Source: Muribaculaceae bacterium | GTDB lineage: Bacteria > Bacteroidota > Bacteroidia > Bacteroidales > Muribaculaceae | Length of the DNA stretch: 58,550 nucleotides | NCBI GenBank assembly: GCA_016292745.1 | Contig: JAEDFO010000007.1 | Span: 1 to 58,550 of the forward strand | Direction of reading: 5' to 3' | Part shown: piece after piece, positions 16,469-25,531 of the stretch | Position numbering within the stretch: the first letter of the stretch is position 1 | How the letters are laid out: each line of letters starts with the position of its first letter | The notes under the pieces: model-generated | Databases searched by the model: none | Told to the model about the DNA's origin: nothing | Seen by the model: only the letters and a program-made list of their open reading frames with translations | Translations under genes and position numbers: made by a program

Positions 16469-17515
16469 TTATTGATTGTTGTTGAAAGCGTTTTTAACTG
16501 TTTGTCCGGCATCCTTATGCGGCCGGTTTTCGGGAGCCGGTTCCTCATGTATGGGCTGAGGCGTCGTGGCAGGCTTTGCTGCCGGCTTTGGCGCGGATTG
16601 AGGCAATGGCTTCGATGCGGCAGCGGTATCTTCGGTGTCGGCCGCCGGGCCGCTCACGGCAGTGGAGCCGTCGGCGCTGATGGTCTCGATGTCGGGTGCA
16701 ATCTCATCGTCGTCGGGTGCATACTGTATTTCCTTCGGCAGACTCTTGTTGCGGCGAATGCCCACAATCTGATGGTTCCACTTCACCACAATGGTATCGT
16801 AGGCCCACCATCCTGTGTGAGGTATCACCTGGTCGTACATCATCTTGATTTTCCGGAATTTCGATTCCAGGTTGTTCACGTCGCCTATGTTAATCACATG
16901 GCCGCGGATGTTGGGATAGATTATAATGTTGTGAGGGTCGTTGGCATCGACCATTGTCACATAGCAAGCCAGGTCGCTGTTGCTGTTGATGAATTTGGCC
17001 AGCGGAACCAGGTCGGTGGGCTTGTAGTTTGGCCTGAGAAAGTCGCAGTTAACAATCGGCACATCGATGTGGTGCTCCACGCGCGCGTTCATTCGTTTAC
17101 CTTCGGCGTTGATGTAGTATGAGTCGCCGTTAGTGGGGAAAATGCGCATTACCGGCACCAGCTGCTTCACCTCGAGGTGAAGGTAGTGGTCCGATGAGAA
17201 GGCGCATTCGGCGCTTTCGATATATTGGAACGAGTTGAGCAGGTTCTCGATGTCGAGGGTGTTGATATTGTCGATTAGCTTTCCGTAGGGGTCGATACCA
17301 GCCTGATGCAGCTCGTCGGCCACGCCCTTCGGCGTTAGGAACGACGATGGCCCGGTGTTGTCGATGGTGATAACGACGCCGCGGCACACCGCGTTGCGCT
17401 CCTCGATGTTGGCCCACACCACAGCGGTGGTGAGGCCTCCGGCAAGAAGCACCACGGCAATTGTCATCAGCACTCGTTTCACAATCGGTTTCATCGGCTT
17501 TTTACTGTTTCGCAT
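16469..17515 (-). CDS. ftsQ: Cell division protein FtsQ
   Basis: A 348-residue bitopic membrane protein: a short basic cytosolic tail, one transmembrane helix (about residues 12-33), then a periplasmic POTRA/beta domain and a proline/alanine-rich C-terminal tail (from about 280). FtsQ bridges the cytosolic ring and the septal synthases. Sequence conservation of the family is low; the call rests on topology and on position between murC and ftsA. Two starts are possible: 17515 (25-base overlap with murC) or 17494, which makes an ATGA overlap with the murC stop and begins MKPIVKRVLM. Confidence 0.85.
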   Translation of the reverse strand: MRNSKKPMKPIVKRVLMTIAVVLLAGGLTTAVVWANIEERNAVCRGVVITIDNTGPSSFLTPKGVADELHQAGIDPYGKLIDNINTLDIENLLNSFQYIESAECAFSSDHYLHLEVKQLVPVMRIFPTNGDSYYINAEGKRMNARVEHHIDVPIVNCDFLRPNYKPTDLVPLAKFINSNSDLACYVTMVDANDPHNIIIYPNIRGHVINIGDVNNLESKFRKIKMMYDQVIPHTGWWAYDTIVVKWNHQIVGIRRNKSLPKEIQYAPDDDEIAPDIETISADGSTAVSGPAADTEDTAAASKPLPQSAPKPAAKPATTPQPIHEEPAPENRPHKDAGQTVKNAFNNNQ

Positions 17516-18867
17516 ATTTGCGGCAGGAAGTTGCAGATGTCGCCTGCTCCGGCCGTCAATAAAATGTCAAAGTTATAATTTTTTATTGTATTTATCAAGT
17601 CGGCCTTGTTGCACAAGGCTTTGTTGCTGCATTTTATGTCGCGGAGTATCAGCTCGCTGGTCACTCCGGGAATAGGTTCTTCGCGGGCTGGATAGATATC
17701 GAGCAGCAGCACACTGTCGGCCATCGACAGAGCTTCGGCAAATTCCGGGGCGAAGTCGCGGGTGCGGCTGTAAAGGTGTGGCTGGAATATCACAGTCAGC
17801 TTCCGCTCAGGGTAGATGGCTTTGATTGAGCTGATGCTTGCCTTAAGCTCGTCGGGGTGGTGGGCATAATCGTCGATAACCACCTTTCCGTGAGCTCCTG
17901 GCTCCTTGAGCCAGAACTCAAAGCGGCGTTTGGCACCCAGGAACGATGCCACCGCCTTGCGTTGCGCCTCATCGTCGGCGCCGGCAAGATAGGCACATGC
18001 CATGGCTGCCACCGCATTTTCTATGTTGATGTCGACCGGCACTCCGAGCTTTACGTGCTCTATCACATGGCCGGGAGCCACAAAGTCGAAGTATATTTCG
18101 CCGTCGCGATGCACTATGTTGGCAGCGTGGAAATCGCCTTCGGTGCGCGAATAGGTGTAGGTGGTTACATCGGCGCCGGGGCGTGGAACCAGCTTCAGCC
18201 CGGTGTGCACTATCAGGGTTCCGCCAGGCTTGATTAGCTCGGTAAAGTGAGCAAAACTTTCAAGATAAGCTTCTTCGGTGCCGTAAATGTCGAGGTGGTC
18301 GGGGTCGGTAGCTGTCACCACGGCAATGTAGGGGCGCAGATGGTGGAATGAGCGGTCGAATTCGTCGGCTTCGATAACCGAGTACGGGCTGGTCTCGCTC
18401 AATATCAGGTTGCTGTCGTAGTTGCGCAGGATGCCTCCCAGAAATGCGTTGCAGCCCACAGTCGAAGTGTTGAGTATATGCGCCACAAGGCTCGAAGTGG
18501 TGGTCTTGCCGTGAGTGCCCGATATGCATATGCCTTTGCTGTCGCGGGTGATGAGTCCCAGCAGTTGGGCACGCTTCATCATGGTGAACCCGCCGGCACT
18601 GAAATATGCCAGTTTTGGGTCGTCGGCAGGCATTGCAGCGGTATATACCACCAGTGTGTCGGCGGCGTTGCGGCAATAGTCGGGAATCACGTCGGCGCCC
18701 TGTTCGTAGCTTATTTCCACACCTTCATCGGCAAGGGCGCGGGTCAGGTCGGTGGCTGTACGGTCGTATCCAGCCACTTTGATGCCTTTCGACAGATAAT
18801 AGCGCTCGAGGGCGGCCATGCCGATGCCTCCGGCGCCTACAAAGTATATCGATTTGAAATCTTTCAT
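17491..18867 (-). CDS. murC: UDP-N-acetylmuramate--L-alanine ligase MurC
   Basis: A 458-residue Mur ligase that adds L-alanine to UDP-MurNAc using ATP, in the cytosol. The N-terminal nucleotide fold has GAGGIGM (about 11-17) and the ATP loop is GTHGKTTT at 117-124. The central acidic site reads EADEFDRSF and the C-terminal domain contains DDYAHHPDE, the MurC/Mpl-type histidine motif. The start overlaps the end of murG by four bases. This is the normal length and place for MurC in the cluster. Confidence 0.96.
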   Translation of the reverse strand: MKDFKSIYFVGAGGIGMAALERYYLSKGIKVAGYDRTATDLTRALADEGVEISYEQGADVIPDYCRNAADTLVVYTAAMPADDPKLAYFSAGGFTMMKRAQLLGLITRDSKGICISGTHGKTTTSSLVAHILNTSTVGCNAFLGGILRNYDSNLILSETSPYSVIEADEFDRSFHHLRPYIAVVTATDPDHLDIYGTEEAYLESFAHFTELIKPGGTLIVHTGLKLVPRPGADVTTYTYSRTEGDFHAANIVHRDGEIYFDFVAPGHVIEHVKLGVPVDINIENAVAAMACAYLAGADDEAQRKAVASFLGAKRRFEFWLKEPGAHGKVVIDDYAHHPDELKASISSIKAIYPERKLTVIFQPHLYSRTRDFAPEFAEALSMADSVLLLDIYPAREEPIPGVTSELILRDIKCSNKALCNKADLINTIKNYNFDILLTAGAGDICNFLPQICETVKSR

Positions 18868-19985
18868 TTTTTACGGTTCATTAATTGTTCGGCACGGTCG
18901 GCAATCATGCTGTCGGCCTCGGTGAGTGCCATTTTCTTTATGTTGGTGGCCAGCTGCGCCAGTTGGGCGCTGTCGGCAACGGTGTCAATCATTGTTGTCA
19001 CCAGTTTTTCGCGTGCATCGGTGTCGCGCACCAGTATTGCGGCACCTTCGTTCACCAGCGCCATGGCGTTGTGAGTCTGGTGGTCTTCGGCCACATTGGG
19101 CGACGGCACCAGGACGGCAGGCTTGCCGAGAATCTGCAGCTCGCTGATTGAGCTGGCGCCGGCACGCGACACCACCAGGTCGGCAGCGCGGTAAGCCACA
19201 TCCATATTCGGTATGAATGCGCTGTGCACAATGCGTCCTTTCGGGTCGTGGCTGGCAAAGGTATCGGTAGCTGTGGCAATGCCTTGTTTGCCGGTCTGCC
19301 ATATCACCTGCACATGCGAGTCGGCTATTTCGTCGAAATGGAGGGCAATGCTGTCGTTGAAGGTCTTTGCACCGAGGCTGCCGCCAACCACCAGTATGGT
19401 TGGCACATCGGGTCTCAGTCCCATCTGCCGGCGAGCCTCTTCGGGAGTGAGGCTGCATTGGCTCAGTCCACGGCGCACCGGATTGCCGGTGAGCACAATC
19501 TTCTCTGCCGGGAAGAACCGCTCCATTCCGCTGTAGGCCACACATATGGCGTCGGCACGTTTGGCAAGCATCTTGTTGGTTACGCCTGCAAATGAGTTCT
19601 GCTCCTGGATGAGGGTGGGGATTCCCTGTCGCTGAGCTTCTTTAAGCACCGGTCCGCTCACATATCCTCCCACGCCGATGGCTATGTCGGGGTTGAATTC
19701 CTTGATTATGCGGCGCGCCTTGGCCATGCTCACCATCAGATGGTACAGCACTTTGAAGTTGCGCCACAGCCGTTTGCGGTCGAAGCCCATCACCGGCAGG
19801 CCGATGATGCGGTAGCCCGCAGCCGGAACTTTTTCCATCTCCATGCGCCCCAGGGCTCCGATAAACAGCAGTTCTGCATCGGGATGGCGGCGTTTTAGCT
19901 CGCCGGCAATGGATAGTGCCGGGAAAATGTGTCCGCCGGTGCCTCCGCCGCTTATCAGTATTCGGTATTGTCGTTGTTCGCTCAT
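18864..19985 (-). CDS. murG: Undecaprenyl-PP-MurNAc-pentapeptide GlcNAc transferase MurG
   Basis: A 373-residue GT-B glycosyltransferase that turns lipid I into lipid II at the inner face of the membrane. The glycine-rich loop GGGTGGH is at residues 13-19; further conserved loops are GVGGYVSGP and GGSLGAKTFN; the UDP-GlcNAc site includes RAGASSISE and PSPNVAEDHQ. It lies 11 bases after ftsW and overlaps murC. Confidence 0.96.
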   Translation of the reverse strand: MSEQRQYRILISGGGTGGHIFPALSIAGELKRRHPDAELLFIGALGRMEMEKVPAAGYRIIGLPVMGFDRKRLWRNFKVLYHLMVSMAKARRIIKEFNPDIAIGVGGYVSGPVLKEAQRQGIPTLIQEQNSFAGVTNKMLAKRADAICVAYSGMERFFPAEKIVLTGNPVRRGLSQCSLTPEEARRQMGLRPDVPTILVVGGSLGAKTFNDSIALHFDEIADSHVQVIWQTGKQGIATATDTFASHDPKGRIVHSAFIPNMDVAYRAADLVVSRAGASSISELQILGKPAVLVPSPNVAEDHQTHNAMALVNEGAAILVRDTDAREKLVTTMIDTVADSAQLAQLATNIKKMALTEADSMIADRAEQLMNRKK

Positions 19986-19996
19986 TGTTCAGTAGT

Positions 19997-21373
19997 TTAT
20001 TTTATCAATCCTTGGTTTTCGCCCTGCATATTGTCGGGCAGTTTGTTGAGTTCATCCTTTATGTCGGTGCTCTTGTCGGATACGGTGCGGGCTGTGCGCG
20101 ACACACTGAGCATTATGCCCATAGCCAACGACATGATGAGTATCGACGTACCGCCCATCGAGATGAACGGCAGCGGCTGCCCCGATACCGGGAAGAAACC
20201 CACATTGATGGCCATGTGGAACAGTGCCTGCATCACTATCAGCACCGCCATGCCTATTACCATCAGCGCCGGGAAGGCACGTTTGCATCGCTGAGCAATG
20301 TGTCCGGCGCGCGCAAGCAGCATCAGATAGATGGCTATCAGCACTAGCCCACCTATCAGTCCGGTGTCCTCCACGATGATGGAGTAGATATAGTCGGAGA
20401 ATGCCAGCGGCAGTCGGCTGCATTCGCGCGAGTTGCCCGGACCCACTCCGGTGATGCCTCCGTTGGCCTGAGCCATGCGCGAGAACATCTCCTGCTGGTT
20501 TATGGCGTTAAGCTCTTTCTTGTACAGCGGTACAGTGTCCAGGTGGCGGAGTATTCGGTTCCTCCATGTGCCCTCGCGCGACGCTCTGCCGTTGCTCGCC
20601 TCGGCCACCTGTTCGGTGCGCACCTCAGTCGCATCTATTGCCTCATCGTCGTCAGTGCCGATGATTTTCGATATTCCGAAGTATATTCCGCAGAATGTGC
20701 CGAATATAAGCAGGAGCAAACCGATTTTCTTCCATTGCACACCGCTGATAAGCATCATCGCAGCACTGGTAAACATCAGCAACAGTGTGTTGGTGAGGCC
20801 TTGCTTGAATATCAGCACACCAAATGTTATTACCACTATGGCGCTCCATATCACTCCGGCGTTTTTAACTCCCTTCACCATCTGGTTTTTCGACATTATC
20901 AGCGCTATCAGCAATATTACACCCAGCTTGGCCATCTCTGCCGGCTGCAGCGAAAATCCAAGCAGTGTGATGTTGCGTCGGGCACCGTTAATTACCTCGC
21001 CGAACATCTGGACATAGGCCAGCAACCCAAGCGTGATGATGGCAAACAGAGGTATGAACGGGATGAACCGCTGATAGTTGATGCGTTGCATCGACAGCAT
21101 TATGAATGTGCCTGCCACCAGAAACGAGCCTTGCTTCATCAGCGGTGCATAGATGTTGGCCCCCGACACTTCGCGGCTCGAGGCATCGTAGGTTATCACC
21201 AGCGATATCATTGCCAGTATCAGGAAAATGCCCCAAATGTAGGGGTCCGCCGGACGGTTGACGGGTTCGGCGGCAGTTTTTGACGTTTTCTTTTTCCCCT
21301 CGTCGGTGTTGATGGCCGTGCGCACCGTCGTTTCCTCGGCTGGCTGCATGTTGATGTTTTCGGTGTCGTTCAT
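19997..21373 (-). CDS. ftsW: Septal peptidoglycan glycosyltransferase FtsW
   Basis: A 458-residue SEDS-family membrane protein with about ten transmembrane helices and a charged cytosolic N-terminal tail (residues 1-45). Conserved SEDS features include the NGARR-type loop and the C-terminal half sequence GQPLPFISMGGTSIL, part of the active-site cavity. It polymerises lipid II at the septum with FtsI as partner; both genes are in this cluster. A long periplasmic loop (about 235-300) contains an acidic stretch. Order murD-ftsW-murG is the usual one. Confidence 0.95.
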   Translation of the reverse strand: MNDTENINMQPAEETTVRTAINTDEGKKKTSKTAAEPVNRPADPYIWGIFLILAMISLVITYDASSREVSGANIYAPLMKQGSFLVAGTFIMLSMQRINYQRFIPFIPLFAIITLGLLAYVQMFGEVINGARRNITLLGFSLQPAEMAKLGVILLIALIMSKNQMVKGVKNAGVIWSAIVVITFGVLIFKQGLTNTLLLMFTSAAMMLISGVQWKKIGLLLLIFGTFCGIYFGISKIIGTDDDEAIDATEVRTEQVAEASNGRASREGTWRNRILRHLDTVPLYKKELNAINQQEMFSRMAQANGGITGVGPGNSRECSRLPLAFSDYIYSIIVEDTGLIGGLVLIAIYLMLLARAGHIAQRCKRAFPALMVIGMAVLIVMQALFHMAINVGFFPVSGQPLPFISMGGTSILIMSLAMGIMLSVSRTARTVSDKSTDIKDELNKLPDNMQGENQGLIK

Positions 21374-21392
21374 AATGTTGCGATTAAATACG

Positions 21393-22739
21393 TTATTTCA
21401 TTGATTTTACTATTTCCTTGAATTGCTCGCCACGGTCTTCGTAGCTCTTGAACAGGTCGAAGCTGGCGCAGCACGGCGACAGCAGCACGGTGTCGCCGCT
21501 TGAGGCAAACGAGCGTGCCGAGGCAATGGCTTCGGATATCGAGTGGGTGTCGGATATGTTGGCCACCTTGTCGGTGAAGAAGTCGAGCAGCTTGGTGTTG
21601 TCCTTGCCCATACACACTATGGCCTTTACCTTGCTCTTCACAAAGTCGGCTATCTCGTTGTAGTCGTTGCCTTTGTCCTTGCCGCCGAGAATCAGCACGG
21701 TGGGAGTGGTCATGCTTTCAAGGGCATACCAGGTGGAATTCACGTTGGTGGCCTTCGAATCGTTCACGTAGCGCACTCCGTCGATGGTGGCTACATATTC
21801 CAGACGGTGCTCCACTGCCTCAAAGTCGGCCAGCGAATGGCGTATCACATCCTTCTTGATGTCAAGAAGCATGGCCGACAAGCCGGCTGCCATTGAGTTA
21901 TACAGGTTGTGAAGCCCCTTGAGCGACAGTTCGGAGCGTGGCATCACCAGGTTATTGCTTCCGCACTCAAACACAATGTTCTCACCTTCGATAAATGCGT
22001 GCGATTCCTTCTGGTGCTCCTCGCCGAAAGGCATGCTTTGGGCGGTCACTTTCACCTGACGCAGCTGTTGCTCGATAATCGGGTCGTCCTGCCAGTAGAT
22101 GAATGCGTCGCTGGATGTCTGGTTCTGTAGGATGCGGAACTTGGCGTTGATGTAGTTCTGCATATTGTGGTCGTAACGGTCAAGGTGGTCGGGGGTGATG
22201 TTCATAATCACCGCAATGTTTGCCCTGAAGTCATACATGTTGTCGAGCTGGAAACTGCTGAGCTCAATCACATATATGTCGTAGTCCTTGGTAGCGACCT
22301 GCAGGGCGAGGCTCTGCCCCACATTGCCGGCAAGCCCTACGTTGAGCCCTGCCGATTTCAGGATGTGGTAGGTGAGCAGGGTGGTTGTGGTCTTGCCGTT
22401 GCTGCCGGTGATACACACCATGCGGGCATTGGTGTAGCGTCCGGCAAACTCTATCTCGGATATTATCGGAACGTTCTTGCGTTTCAGTTTCTGAATGATA
22501 GGTGCGGTGTCGGGTATGCCCGGGCTTTTCACCACCTCGTCGGCGGCAAGCACCTTGGATTCGGTGTGACCACCTTCTTCCCATGCCACACCATAGCTGT
22601 CAAGCAATTCCTTATACTTCGGAGCGATGCTCCCCATGTCGGAAAGCCATACGTCGAACCCTTTTTTCTGAGCGAGGATTGCGGCTCCGGTGCCGCTTTC
22701 GCCTCCGCCCAATACTACGATACGTCGGTTGAGTTCCAT
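21393..22739 (-). CDS. murD: UDP-N-acetylmuramoyl-L-alanine--D-glutamate ligase MurD
   Basis: A 448-residue Mur ligase. The N-terminal domain has GGGESGTG (about 11-18) and the ATP loop is GSNGKTTT at 112-119; a later motif NDSKATNVNST is typical of MurD. It adds D-glutamate to UDP-MurNAc-L-Ala in the cytosol. Gaps to mraY and ftsW are about 20 bases, consistent with one polycistronic transcript. Confidence 0.96.
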   Translation of the reverse strand: MELNRRIVVLGGGESGTGAAILAQKKGFDVWLSDMGSIAPKYKELLDSYGVAWEEGGHTESKVLAADEVVKSPGIPDTAPIIQKLKRKNVPIISEIEFAGRYTNARMVCITGSNGKTTTTLLTYHILKSAGLNVGLAGNVGQSLALQVATKDYDIYVIELSSFQLDNMYDFRANIAVIMNITPDHLDRYDHNMQNYINAKFRILQNQTSSDAFIYWQDDPIIEQQLRQVKVTAQSMPFGEEHQKESHAFIEGENIVFECGSNNLVMPRSELSLKGLHNLYNSMAAGLSAMLLDIKKDVIRHSLADFEAVEHRLEYVATIDGVRYVNDSKATNVNSTWYALESMTTPTVLILGGKDKGNDYNEIADFVKSKVKAIVCMGKDNTKLLDFFTDKVANISDTHSISEAIASARSFASSGDTVLLSPCCASFDLFKSYEDRGEQFKEIVKSMK

Positions 22740-22760
22740 ATTCTTAACTCTTTATCTTGG

Positions 22761-24023
22761 TTATCTGATTTTTAATGTCACGAAAGTCACAACGGCAAGC
22801 ATTATTGCCACAATGAAGAAGCGCATCACTATCTTTGGCTCGGGAATAGCCTGCAGAGGCCGCTGTATGAGGGCATCGATGCCACTGTTGCCTGCTTTCT
22901 GGAAGTGATGATGCAAGGGGGTCATCTTGAACACACGGCGCCCGGTGCCGTAGCGGCGCTTGGTGTATTTGAAATATGCCACTTGGATTATCACCGACAG
23001 GTCCTCGAGGAAGAATGTAGCACAAAGAATGGGCACCAGCAGCTCCTTGCGGATGAGGATTGCGAACACTGCTATGATGCCGCCAAGGGTGAGGCTTCCG
23101 GTGTCGCCCATGAATACCTGTGCCGGATACGAGTTATACCACAGGAAGCCAATGAGCGCGCCTATGAATGCTGCAGCAAACACCACCAGCTCTTCGCTCC
23201 CCGGTATATACATTATATTAAGGTATCCCGCATACACTATGTGTCCGCCCAGATAGCACATGATGGCCAGCGCCAGGCCTATTATCGCCGAAGTGCCTGT
23301 GGCAAGCCCGTCGAGCCCGTCGGTTAGGTTGGCCCCGTTCGATACAGCGGTGATAATGAAGATGGTGACGATGATAAACACCACCCAGCCGCCTGTCTGT
23401 GCATGGCGGCCCATCCACTTTGTTATGTAGGCATAGTCGAAGTTGTGGTTCTTAACAAACGGGATGGTGGTTTGTGTGGATTTCACCACTTCGCTCTTGT
23501 GAACCACCTCAATCTCGTGGCTCGAGCCGTTTTCTACCTCTACATTCTGCTGCATCACTATATTGGGGCTCATATACATGGTAAGGCCTACTATCAGGCC
23601 CAGTCCCACCTGGCCCACTATCTTGAACTTTCCCTTGAGGCCGTCCTTGTCGTGGTGCGCCACCTTGATATAGTCGTCGGCAAAGCCAAGAGCACCGAGC
23701 CACAGCGTCGACACCAGCATAAGAAGCATATACACATTCGACAGCTTGCCGATGAGCAGACACGGCACAATAATCGATATTATTATGATAATACCGCCCA
23801 TTGTCGGGGTGCCTTTCTTCGACAGCTGGCCTTCAAGCCCGAGGTCGCGGATTATTTCGCCCACCTGCATCAGTTGAAGGCGGTCGATGATGCGGCGGCC
23901 TATCACTGTGGCAATGAATATTGCCAGAATGGCAGCCGCTCCGGCACGGAAGGTGATGTATTCCATCAGCCCCATTCCTGGAATGTCAAATTGTTCGAGG
24001 CATTTCGCCAAATAGTAAAGCAT
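22761..24023 (-). CDS. mraY: Phospho-N-acetylmuramoyl-pentapeptide transferase MraY
   Basis: A 420-residue membrane enzyme that joins phospho-MurNAc-pentapeptide to undecaprenyl phosphate, forming lipid I. It is longer than proteobacterial MraY (about 360) because of a hydrophilic insertion at about residues 175-235, a feature of Bacteroidetes MraY. Conserved Asp motifs are FADDYIKV, NLTDGLDGLA and MGDTGSL, and the HHH motif near the C-terminus reads MTPLHHHF. It lies between murE and murD. Confidence 0.96.
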   Translation of the reverse strand: MLYYLAKCLEQFDIPGMGLMEYITFRAGAAAILAIFIATVIGRRIIDRLQLMQVGEIIRDLGLEGQLSKKGTPTMGGIIIIISIIVPCLLIGKLSNVYMLLMLVSTLWLGALGFADDYIKVAHHDKDGLKGKFKIVGQVGLGLIVGLTMYMSPNIVMQQNVEVENGSSHEIEVVHKSEVVKSTQTTIPFVKNHNFDYAYITKWMGRHAQTGGWVVFIIVTIFIITAVSNGANLTDGLDGLATGTSAIIGLALAIMCYLGGHIVYAGYLNIMYIPGSEELVVFAAAFIGALIGFLWYNSYPAQVFMGDTGSLTLGGIIAVFAILIRKELLVPILCATFFLEDLSVIIQVAYFKYTKRRYGTGRRVFKMTPLHHHFQKAGNSGIDALIQRPLQAIPEPKIVMRFFIVAIMLAVVTFVTLKIR

Positions 24024-24045
24024 AAGCTGTGAATATGATTGTTGG

Positions 24046-25521
24046 TTACTGTTGCTGAACTATCTCGGTGCGGAAAATGGCTTCCACCTCTTCCTTGTCG
24101 TCGAAGTGGTGCTTCACTCCCTTTATTTCCTGATAATCTTCGTGCCCCTTGCCGGCTATCAGTATCACATCGCCCTTTCCGGCAAATTGCGTTGCCACCT
24201 TGATGGCTTCGCGGCGGTCGGCAATCTTCAGGGTGCGGGCAGCCATGGTGGCATCGAGTCCCTGCTCCATGTCGTGCAGAATGTCGTCGGGCTCCTCGAA
24301 GCGCGGATTGTCGCTGGTGAGGATAAGCCTGTCGGAACGGAGCGCTGCCTCCTTGGCCATGATGGGGCGCTTCCCCTTGTCGCGGTTGCCGCCGGCACCT
24401 ACCACGGTGATTATGTTGCCGCGGTTGCGGATAACCTCGCGGATTGAGTCGAGCACATTAACCAGTGCATCGGGCGTATGGGCATAATCGACGATGGCGG
24501 TATAGCCCTTTGGCGAATGAAGTGTCTGGAAACGTCCGGCCACCGGGACAAGGCGGCTCATACACACCAGCACCTTCTCGGGGTCGAAACCGAGCAATAT
24601 AGAGGCACCGTACACGTCGAGCAGGTTATAGGCGTTGAATCCGCCGGTAAACATCACCTCAACGTCGCGGCCGTTGAGCTGCAGCAGAGTGCCGTCGAGG
24701 CGGCTTTCGATGATGCGCCCGCGGAAATCGGCGTTGTTGCGCAGCGAGTAGGTCAGTCGGCGTGCGGCCGTATTTTGGAGCATCACCAGCCCGGCCTTGT
24801 CGTCGGCGTTTACAAGTGCAAAGGCCGATGCCGGAAGCAGGTCAAAGAATCGCTTCTTGGCTTTGAGGTATGCGTCGACGGTTTTATGATAGTCGAGGTG
24901 GTCGCGGGTGAGGTTGGTGAAGATGGCGCCTTCAAATCGCAAGCCGTCGATGCGACACTGGTCGGCGGCATGGCTGCTCACCTCCATGAAGGCATATTTA
25001 CATCCGCATTCCACCATCTGGTGCAGCAAGCGGTTTATGGTAAGCTGGTCGGGGGTGGTTTGGGTGGCCGGTATAGCAGTGGTGTCGACGTAGTTGCACA
25101 CCGTTGAGAGCAATCCGGCCTTGTAGCCCATCATTCGTGCCATCTCATACAGCAGAGTGGCGCTGGTGGTCTTACCGTTGGTGCCGGTCACTCCCACCAG
25201 GTGTAGCTCGTGCGACGGATTGCCGTACCACTCCGATGCAATGTATCCCAGGGCCGATGCAGTGTTGTCCACCACCACATAGCATACATCTGGATTCAAC
25301 GTATCGGGCAGGGTGGAGCACACTATGGCGCGGGCTCCCTTTTCTATCACCTGAGGTATGAACGAATGGCCGTCGACGGCAGTGCCCTTAACGGCAATGA
25401 ACATGCTGCCGGGCTCAACCTTGCGTGAGTCGCTTTCTACACCGGTAACCGACAACGATACGTCGCCGTGCACCGATATCACCCGGCAACTGCTTATGAG
25501 ACTGCAAATATTTTTTTCCAT
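24046..25521 (-). CDS. murE: UDP-MurNAc-L-Ala-D-Glu--2,6-diaminopimelate ligase MurE
   Basis: A 491-residue Mur ligase with its ATP loop GTNGKTT at 113-119. The amino-acid-selecting motif reads LTSDNPRFEEP; the DNPR sequence marks enzymes that add meso-diaminopimelate rather than lysine, so the cell wall is of the DAP type. This agrees with dapB elsewhere in the window. The lysine that is carbamylated in the family lies near KAKKRFFD. It sits ten bases after ftsI. Confidence 0.95.
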   Translation of the reverse strand: MEKNICSLISSCRVISVHGDVSLSVTGVESDSRKVEPGSMFIAVKGTAVDGHSFIPQVIEKGARAIVCSTLPDTLNPDVCYVVVDNTASALGYIASEWYGNPSHELHLVGVTGTNGKTTSATLLYEMARMMGYKAGLLSTVCNYVDTTAIPATQTTPDQLTINRLLHQMVECGCKYAFMEVSSHAADQCRIDGLRFEGAIFTNLTRDHLDYHKTVDAYLKAKKRFFDLLPASAFALVNADDKAGLVMLQNTAARRLTYSLRNNADFRGRIIESRLDGTLLQLNGRDVEVMFTGGFNAYNLLDVYGASILLGFDPEKVLVCMSRLVPVAGRFQTLHSPKGYTAIVDYAHTPDALVNVLDSIREVIRNRGNIITVVGAGGNRDKGKRPIMAKEAALRSDRLILTSDNPRFEEPDDILHDMEQGLDATMAARTLKIADRREAIKVATQFAGKGDVILIAGKGHEDYQEIKGVKHHFDDKEEVEAIFRTEIVQQQ

Positions 25522-25531
25522 CTGTTGATAT